The notes under the pieces are model-generated. The model was not told where the DNA came from. It was given only the letters and a program-made list of their open reading frames with translations, and made no database searches. From contig JADJHP010000002.1 in assembly GCA_016707525.1 (NCBI GenBank), positions 537,916 through 601,915 of the forward strand: a DNA stretch of 64,000 nt. The letters run 5' to 3'. The position numbers and the translations under genes were made by a program. Positions 58,471 to 64,000 of the stretch are shown piece after piece (within the stretch, counting starts at the first letter, position 1; every line of letters starts with the position of its first letter). This DNA is from Ignavibacteriota bacterium. GTDB lineage: Bacteria > Bacteroidota > Ignavibacteria > UBA10030 > UBA6906.

Positions 58471-59798
58471 CGACGAGATCCGGCAGATCCTGGTCCCGCC
58501 TGCTCCTTGCGGCGTTCGCCGCGGTCCTGATCGCGGCAGCGGCCCCGGCCGGTGCCCAGGTGGAGGTTGAAGGGACAAGCCGTGAACGGGAGGCGAACGA
58601 CCAGTCGCTGTTCATCGATGTGATCGGTTTTTCAAGCCGCACCGGTGGTGGCGCGCGGCTGGACGTGTTCGTGCAGGTGGGGTTCGACATCCTCTCGTTC
58701 CTGAAGAACGGTGAGCTGTATGATGCCTCGTACGAGATGACCATTTCGGTGCTCGATTCCGCCGGCAGTCTTGTCAGCGAGAAGCTGTGGACGGAAGAGG
58801 TGAAGGGTGTTCCTTTCGACAGATCGGTCTCCCCGTCGTCGGTCAGCATCACCCAGCGGTCGTTTCCCGTTAACCCCGGGCGCTACCTTGTCCGCGTGAT
58901 GATGTATGACAAGGAAAGCAAGGTGAACCGCCAGATCGCGCGCGAAGTGCAGGTCCCGGATTTCGGCGGCCCGGACCTCTCGCTCAGCGGCATCATGGTG
59001 TTGAACCGGGTGGTGATGCAGGGGGATCGCAGGTCGATCACGCCGAACGTGTCGTCGAATATCGGCACCATTCCCGATTCGTTCTTCGTGTACGTCGAGA
59101 CGTACAATCCGAAGAATCTCGACACCACCGATATCTTCATGGTCGTGCTGAACTCCAAGGGAGACGCGGTCCTTGCACGCGATACGGTGGTCATCCTCAA
59201 GCCCGGCAGGGGTGACCTGATCCTCACCTTTTATCATGCCACGCTGCCTCTGGGCGACTACAAACTGGCCGTCAGTGCACGGTCGCCGAAGGCGATGGAA
59301 GACGATCCGATGCTGGCGACCACGGTGAAGAATGTGATCGTCCGGTGGCAGGGGGTCCCGCGTTCGGTGAAGGACCTCGACCTCGCCATCGACCAGCTCC
59401 GCTACATCGCGAAGGACGACGAGTTCAGCACCCTCCGCGACTCGAAGAGCGCGGAGGATAAGCAAAAACGATTCAATGATTTCTGGAAGAAGCGCGACCC
59501 GAACCCCAATACCCCGCGGAACGAGCGGATGGAGGAGTTCTACGCACGCGTGGAATATGCCAACAAGCATTTCAGCCACTATCTGGATGGCTGGCGCACG
59601 GACATGGGTATGGTCTTCATCGTCTTCGGGCCTCCGAACAACGTCGAACGCCACCCGTTCGAGACCGATACGAAGCCGTATGAGGTCTGGTCGTATTATG
59701 AGCTGAACTACAGTATCCTCTTCATGGATGAGACCGGGTTCGGAGATTACAGGCTGCAGACCCCGATCTGGGAACTCTGGCAGCGGGTCCGGAATTAA
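58467..59798 (+). CDS. GWxTD-domain exported protein
   Basis: 443 residues with an N-terminal signal peptide (LLLAAFAAVLIAAAAPAGA). The C-terminal GWxTD domain is recognised by GWRTDMGMVFIVFGPP. The middle part (about residues 60-270) is beta-rich, probably immunoglobulin-like. The domain is widespread in Ignavibacteria, Chlorobi, Gemmatimonadota and some Acidobacteriota, where its function is unknown. It overlaps rimO and is followed 33 bases later by a BamA-like gene. Confidence 0.85.
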   Translation: MTTRSGRSWSRLLLAAFAAVLIAAAAPAGAQVEVEGTSREREANDQSLFIDVIGFSSRTGGGARLDVFVQVGFDILSFLKNGELYDASYEMTISVLDSAGSLVSEKLWTEEVKGVPFDRSVSPSSVSITQRSFPVNPGRYLVRVMMYDKESKVNRQIAREVQVPDFGGPDLSLSGIMVLNRVVMQGDRRSITPNVSSNIGTIPDSFFVYVETYNPKNLDTTDIFMVVLNSKGDAVLARDTVVILKPGRGDLILTFYHATLPLGDYKLAVSARSPKAMEDDPMLATTVKNVIVRWQGVPRSVKDLDLAIDQLRYIAKDDEFSTLRDSKSAEDKQKRFNDFWKKRDPNPNTPRNERMEEFYARVEYANKHFSHYLDGWRTDMGMVFIVFGPPNNVERHPFETDTKPYEVWSYYELNYSILFMDETGFGDYRLQTPIWELWQRVRN

Positions 59799-59831
59799 GC
59801 CGGCCAGCGTCACGATGCACATGTCACGGCT

Positions 59832-61571
59832 ATGAACAGAGCACGACTCATCCTTCTGATCCTCTGTTTTCTTCCTGGTGTCCAGGGGGCGGCTGCGCCG
59901 CCCCTCATCACATCCATCGACGTCAATGGCTGTTACCGGTTCCCCGCCTCCGATGTCACATCCTGGCTTGCCCCGCATCTCCGTCAACCGTTCGTCCCCG
60001 AACGGCTGGAAGCGATCACCGCCATCTTCCGTGAACGGTACCGTGCCGACGGTTTCTATTCTGCCGGGGTCGCGTTGACGGAGGCGGTGTACAGCTCTGA
60101 CAGCGCCGTGGTGATGCTCACCCTGGGCGTCGAAGAAGGGAACCAGGCGGTGATCGCCACCATCGACCTCCGGGGCGTCCGTGCGTTCGATCCCGGTGTG
60201 CTCCGGGCGATCATGGAGAGCCGCCCTGGTGCCGTGCTCTCATCGAACACGCTCGAAGGCGACATCGTGTCGCTGCTTGACCGCTACGAACATGCCGGCT
60301 ACGCGCTTGCGGCGTGCTCGGTAGGCGATGTTGCACTGGTACCCGCCGCGGATGTCGATTCGGCGTTGGTCGTCCTGGAGATCGAGGAAGGTCCGCGGGT
60401 CGTCATCGACGAGGTGAGGGTGGAGGGGAACAAGGAAACGCAGACCGGCGTGATCCTGCGCGAGACCCGCATCGGCGCGGGCGAGGTGTATCAACCCGAA
60501 CGCGTCGCGGCCATCCGCTCGCGACTCAACCGGCTGTCCATCTTTTCGCGGGTGGATGAACCCGAACTCTACATGGTCGGCACACGGGGAGGTCTGCTCC
60601 TGCGCGTCGAAGAAGGGAAGACCAACACCTTTGACGGGATCGCGGGGTATGCGCCCGGCCTCAACCCCGGCGATGCGGGATACTTCACAGGGATGGTCAC
60701 GATCGGGATGAGGAACCTCTTTGGTACCGGTCGCAAGATGAACCTCCGGTGGCAGAAAGAGGACCGGTTCTCGCAGGACCTGTCGGTGGGGTACGTTGAG
60801 CCCTGGCTGTTCGGTTTCCCGGTCAATGCAGGGGCGGATTTCCAGCAGCGGCGGCAGGACAGCACGTATGTGCGGCAGGCGGGGACATTCACCATCGAGC
60901 TGATGGCGCCTGAAGAACTCTCGCTCAGCCTGTCCGGCACGACCGAAAGCGTCATTCCATCATCCGACACCGTGACGGCCCGGGTTCCGCGGAGTTCTTC
61001 GCTCGGCGGCGGCGCGGAGGTGTTGTACGACACACGGGACGATATCTACAGCCCTGAGGGTGGCGCACGCTACCGCGCGGATTATCACTATGCGCGCAAA
61101 CGCATTGCCGCGACGGCGTTCACACCCGGTATCGATGCCAACGTGCAACGATTCGGCCTGGATCTCGAAGTGTATGTCTCGCCGTTCGCACGCCAGGTGA
61201 TCGCCGTGGGTGTGCATGGGCGTCAGGCGCAGGGTGGTGGCGTGGATGAAAGTCAGATGTACAGGTTTGGGGGCGCACAGACGCTCCGGGGATACAGGGA
61301 GAATCAGTTTCTTGGCTCCCGGGTGGCGTGGACGAACACCGAGTACCGTTTCCTGCTCGGGCGGAGATCGTTCGTGTATGGCTTCATGGATACGGGATAC
61401 TATTACCGGCCGGGCGACACGCGCACCGCGCTGCCTTCCACCGAGGCCTTTCACTATGGCTACGGACTCGGGTTGCGGTTCGACACGCCGCTCGGGAATA
61501 TGGGTGTGAGTTTCGCCCTCGGCAAAGGTGATTCATTCGCCCAGGGGAAGATCCATGGGGGTGATCGGTGA
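59832..61571 (+). CDS. BamA/TamA-like outer membrane protein with POTRA domains
   Basis: 579 residues. A signal peptide (LILLILCFLPGVQGAAA) is followed by POTRA-like repeats, for example FVPERLEAITAIFRERYRADG and RVVIDEVRVEGNKETQTG, and then a 16-strand-type beta-barrel (bacterial surface antigen/D15 family) ending LGNMGVSFALGKGDSFAQ. It is shorter than E. coli BamA (about 800 residues) and has fewer POTRA domains, so it is more likely a TamA-like or accessory Omp85 member. It probably inserts or exports other envelope proteins. Confidence 0.88.
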   Translation: MNRARLILLILCFLPGVQGAAAPPLITSIDVNGCYRFPASDVTSWLAPHLRQPFVPERLEAITAIFRERYRADGFYSAGVALTEAVYSSDSAVVMLTLGVEEGNQAVIATIDLRGVRAFDPGVLRAIMESRPGAVLSSNTLEGDIVSLLDRYEHAGYALAACSVGDVALVPAADVDSALVVLEIEEGPRVVIDEVRVEGNKETQTGVILRETRIGAGEVYQPERVAAIRSRLNRLSIFSRVDEPELYMVGTRGGLLLRVEEGKTNTFDGIAGYAPGLNPGDAGYFTGMVTIGMRNLFGTGRKMNLRWQKEDRFSQDLSVGYVEPWLFGFPVNAGADFQQRRQDSTYVRQAGTFTIELMAPEELSLSLSGTTESVIPSSDTVTARVPRSSSLGGGAEVLYDTRDDIYSPEGGARYRADYHYARKRIAATAFTPGIDANVQRFGLDLEVYVSPFARQVIAVGVHGRQAQGGGVDESQMYRFGGAQTLRGYRENQFLGSRVAWTNTEYRFLLGRRSFVYGFMDTGYYYRPGDTRTALPSTEAFHYGYGLGLRFDTPLGNMGVSFALGKGDSFAQGKIHGGDR

Positions 61572-62245
61572 CTTCTGAGAAGAGCAGGCGGACAGGCCCG
61601 ACGCTGCAGTATGAGAACGAGCTGCATGCACGAGGTGTGAAGCTTGTGGCGGGCGTTGATGAGGCGGGCCGCGGCCCGCTCGCGGGGCCGGTCGTTGCCG
61701 CTGCGGTCATCCTGCCCGAAGGCGTCCTCATCCCCGGCGTGGATGATTCAAAGAAGCTCACGGCGGCGAAGCGGGAGGCGTTGTACGACGTGATCTCGCT
61801 TCCCGCGGTCGCCGCGGGGACCGGTATCGTGGGCCACGAAGTGATCGATCGCATCAATATCCTGCAGGCGACCTACCGCGCGATGCACCAGGCGCTGGCG
61901 GCGCTGAGCGTCATGCCCGGGCACGTCCTCGTGGATGGGAACAGATTCGCGGGCACGGGCATTCCATTCACCACGATCGTGGACGGCGATGCCCTGTCGC
62001 ACTCCATTGCCGCCGCGTCCATCATTGCCAAGGTCACGCGCGACAGGCTCCTGTGCGACTACGACCGGCTGTATCCTGCCTACGGCTTTGCACGCCACAA
62101 GGGGTACGGCACGGCGCAACACCGCGCAGCGATCGTTGCCCATGGTCCGTGCCCGATCCATCGGAGCACATTCCTGTCCGGGATCCTGGACGGTGCCCGG
62201 TCGCAGGAAGAGGTCACGATCGGGGAAGGGGACGGCACAGCGTGA
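61568..62245 (+). CDS. rnhB: Ribonuclease HII
   Basis: 225 residues. It cuts the RNA strand of RNA-DNA hybrids and removes single ribonucleotides. Motifs: VAGVDEAGRGPLAGPVVAAA (catalytic Asp/Glu), DDSKKLT, LVDGN and ASIIAKVTRDRL. Overlap with the BamA-like gene and an immediately following yraN suggest one operon. Confidence 0.96.
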   Translation: MTSEKSRRTGPTLQYENELHARGVKLVAGVDEAGRGPLAGPVVAAAVILPEGVLIPGVDDSKKLTAAKREALYDVISLPAVAAGTGIVGHEVIDRINILQATYRAMHQALAALSVMPGHVLVDGNRFAGTGIPFTTIVDGDALSHSIAAASIIAKVTRDRLLCDYDRLYPAYGFARHKGYGTAQHRAAIVAHGPCPIHRSTFLSGILDGARSQEEVTIGEGDGTA

Positions 62246-62530
62246 ATGGTCCGGGGGTATGGAGAGCAACTCGCCCGCGCATTCCTTGTCCGTGAAGGGT
62301 TCAGGATCCTGGAAATGAACTACCGGTTCCATCACGGTGAGATCGACATCATCGCCGAGGAGGGAGAGGTGCTGGCCTTCTGCGAGGTGAAGACGCGCAC
62401 CAACGACAGGTACGGGGCTCCCGAACTCGCCGTGACCGCGCTGAAACAACGGCAGATCCGGAAGGTTGCGCTCGGGTATCTTACGGTGCGTGGTCTGCAC
62501 GACCGTGGTCGCACGGGGCCACCGTTTTAA
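62246..62530 (+). CDS. YraN-family endonuclease-like protein, in-frame stop near the end
   Basis: 94 residues. The UPF0102 (YraN) nuclease-like core is intact: GEIDIIAEEGEVLAFCEVKTR and LKQRQIRKVALGYL. Normal members are about 115-130 residues and continue with a CRFDVVA-type strand. Here the TAA at 62528-62530 stops translation, and the same frame continues directly with CRFDVVAGPDAFR to a TGA at 62570-62572. So the conserved strand is present just beyond the stop. A local sequencing error or recent decay are both possible. Confidence 0.75.
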   Translation: MVRGYGEQLARAFLVREGFRILEMNYRFHHGEIDIIAEEGEVLAFCEVKTRTNDRYGAPELAVTALKQRQIRKVALGYLTVRGLHDRGRTGPPF

Positions 62531-62622
62531 TGCCGGTTCGACGTCGTTGCCGGCCCCGATGCATTCCGCTGAGGTGGTGTGCGCCGGAGCTCACGCTGAT
62601 CCGCGATGCTTTCAGGTAGTGC

Positions 62623-62653
62623 TTGCCTTTTCGCCGCGTTTGTCCAATATTAG
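62623..62653 (+). promoter_or_regulatory. Predicted cstA promoter
   Basis: TTGC at 62623-62626, 19 bases, AATATTAG at 62646-62653; the first base of the second element departs from TAnnTT. It lies 65 bases before the cstA ATG. Confidence 0.45.
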
Positions 62654-62718
62654 CATAAGAAACGCTGTTCCGCTGGTGAGATGACGAACCCCCGAATCTT
62701 TCCGGAAAGACATTCCTG

Positions 62719-64000
62719 ATGCATGCACTCCCATTGATCCTGATCGCGCTGTGTGTCATGGCGATCGCGTACCGCTACTATAGCGCGTTCATTGCCGCAA
62801 AGGTCCTCACGCTCGATGATACGCGAGTGACCCCGGCACATACATTCAATGACGGACAGAACTACCAGCCCACGAATAAGTGGGTCCTGTTCGGGCACCA
62901 TTTCGCTGCGATCTCCGGCGCGGGCCCGCTCATCGGCCCGGTGCTCGCCGCGCAGTTCGGCTTCCTCCCGGGCTTCCTCTGGCTCATCGTGGGCGTCGTT
63001 ATCGCCGGTGCCGTTCACGATTTCACCGTTCTGGTCTCGTCCGTGCGGCAGGATGGCAAATCGCTGGCTGCCATCGCCCGCAAGGAGATCAGTCCGCTCG
63101 CCGGCCTCATCAGCTCCATCGCCATCCTGATCATCCTCGTCATCGCTCTTGCAGGGCTTGGTATCGCCGTCGTGAATGCGCTGAGTGAGAGTTCCTGGGG
63201 CACGTTCACGATCGCCATGACCATCCCCATCGCCCTGGTGGTCGGGCTCTGGATGTACCGGATCCGTCCGGGAAAGATCACCGAGGCCAGCATCATGGGT
63301 GTGCTGATGGTGGTGGCGGCCGTGGTGGGCGGGAGCTATGTCCCGGGCAGTGCGATCGCGCCGTGGTTTACCCTCTCGCGCGACGGCATCGTGCTGTCGC
63401 TCATTATCTACGGGTTCATCGCCTCCGTCCTGCCGATCTGGCTGCTGCTGATCCCGCGGGACTATCTCAGTTCGTATATGAAGATCGGGACCATCGGGGC
63501 ACTCATCCTGGGTGTCATCATCGTCAACCCGGAACTCAAGATGCCCGCATTCACCCAGTTCATCGGGGGCGGCGGGCCGATCATCCCCGGCAAGCTGTTC
63601 CCGTTCCTGTTCGTGACCATCGCCTGTGGTGCCATCTCCGGATTCCATGCGCTGATCTCCATCCGGGACGACACCGAAGCTGATCAACAAGGAGCGATAC
63701 CCGCTTCATCGGGTACGGGGCGATGCTCATGGAGGTTGGTCGGCATCGTGGCGCTCATCGCAGCCTGCTCCCTGGAGCCGGGCGACTACTTCGCGATCAA
63801 TCTGTCGCCCGAGAAATTCGCGGCGCTGGGCATGTCGCCGGTGCATCTCGAGACCCTGTCGCGTGAAGTGGGCGAAACTGTTGCCGGCCGTCCGGGTGGC
63901 GCGGTGTCGCTGGCTGTCGGCTTTGCATACATCTTCACGGGCCTTCCCGGCCTCGAAAAGCTGATGGGATTCTGGTATCACTTCGCGATCATGTTTGAAG
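62719..64000 (+). CDS. cstA: Carbon starvation protein A-type transporter, 3' end beyond the window
   Basis: The frame is open from ATG 62719 to the end of the window, so the gene is partial. CstA family members are large inner-membrane peptide or pyruvate transporters. Family motifs: YRYYSAFIAAKVL, NKWVLFGHHFAAISGAGPLIGPV and, later, SLEPGDYFAINL. Between about 63661 and 63736 the frame-1 reading loses all similarity, while the other two frames read SGTTPKLINKERY and then RFIGYGAMLME, exactly the missing conserved segment. Three small indels within about 75 bases are therefore likely; they cancel out and leave the frame open. Confidence 0.9.
   Translation, partial: MHALPLILIALCVMAIAYRYYSAFIAAKVLTLDDTRVTPAHTFNDGQNYQPTNKWVLFGHHFAAISGAGPLIGPVLAAQFGFLPGFLWLIVGVVIAGAVHDFTVLVSSVRQDGKSLAAIARKEISPLAGLISSIAILIILVIALAGLGIAVVNALSESSWGTFTIAMTIPIALVVGLWMYRIRPGKITEASIMGVLMVVAAVVGGSYVPGSAIAPWFTLSRDGIVLSLIIYGFIASVLPIWLLLIPRDYLSSYMKIGTIGALILGVIIVNPELKMPAFTQFIGGGGPIIPGKLFPFLFVTIACGAISGFHALISIRDDTEADQQGAIPASSGTGRCSWRLVGIVALIAACSLEPGDYFAINLSPEKFAALGMSPVHLETLSREVGETVAGRPGGAVSLAVGFAYIFTGLPGLEKLMGFWYHFAIMFE

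Overview
The window is a dense, GC-rich (about 60% or more by eye) bacterial chromosome segment with about 48 protein genes, almost all on the + strand; only hppA and dedA lie on the - strand. Intergenic gaps are short. I see no tRNA, rRNA, CRISPR array, insertion sequence or prophage. Lipid A genes (lpxB, lpxK), a BamA/TamA-like outer-membrane protein, a lipoprotein and exported proteins show a Gram-negative cell. Eleven gene starts carry a promoter of the form TTG(C/A)-about 19 bases-TAnnTT(A/G), which resembles the Bacteroidota-type promoter. With a GWxTD-domain protein, a DUF3108 protein, pyruvate phosphate dikinase and the MEP isoprenoid pathway, this points to the Bacteroidota/Chlorobiota/Ignavibacteriota group. 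A GC-rich Ignavibacteria-like member is my best guess; this is inference and the rank is not secure.

Layout. 1-5436: a histidine kinase/sigma-54 activator pair, an MFS transporter and a receiver-PAS-GAF-PAS protein with no output domain. 5464-8313: uvrB and a ComF-type phosphoribosyltransferase. 8374-20521: central metabolism and housekeeping (gapA, pgk, rhomboid protease, ispG, YmdB-like phosphoesterase, folD, P5C dehydrogenase, sucC, gatB, universal stress protein, tpiA). 20605-26801: a large exported glycosidase-like membrane protein whose two catalytic acids appear lost, overlapping smc. 26798-31841: HAD phosphatase, methyltransferase, lpxB, TPR lipoprotein, lpxK, glutamine-amidotransferase-like hydrolase. 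31852-39892: ppdK, queA, an APC permease, ispD, plsY, gpsA. 39893-42852: a block of C/G homopolymer that breaks the 3' end of hppA. 43055-46053: divergent dedA and recG. 46070-50113: a compact operon of two D-Ala-D-Ala-ligase-like ATP-grasp enzymes, a GNAT acetyltransferase and a lysine 2,3-aminomutase, closed by a strong terminator. 50197-64000: dnaG, a 55-residue ORF, a family 9 glycosyltransferase, a DUF3108 protein, a deoxyhypusine-synthase-like protein, a CPBP protease, cdsA, rimO, a GWxTD protein, a BamA-like protein, rnhB, yraN and cstA, which runs off the window.

How the genes work together. gapA, pgk, tpiA and ppdK cover lower glycolysis/gluconeogenesis. plsY, gpsA and cdsA make phospholipid precursors. 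lpxB, lpxK, the glycosyltransferase and the BamA-like protein build the outer membrane. ispD and ispG belong to the MEP pathway. The most novel-looking parts are the ATP-grasp/GNAT/aminomutase operon, which may make an acetylated beta-lysine-containing small molecule, and the glycosidase-like pseudoenzyme joined to a membrane domain. Several reading-frame faults (cdsA, cstA, yraN, the hppA 3' end) suggest local sequencing or assembly error rather than biology.
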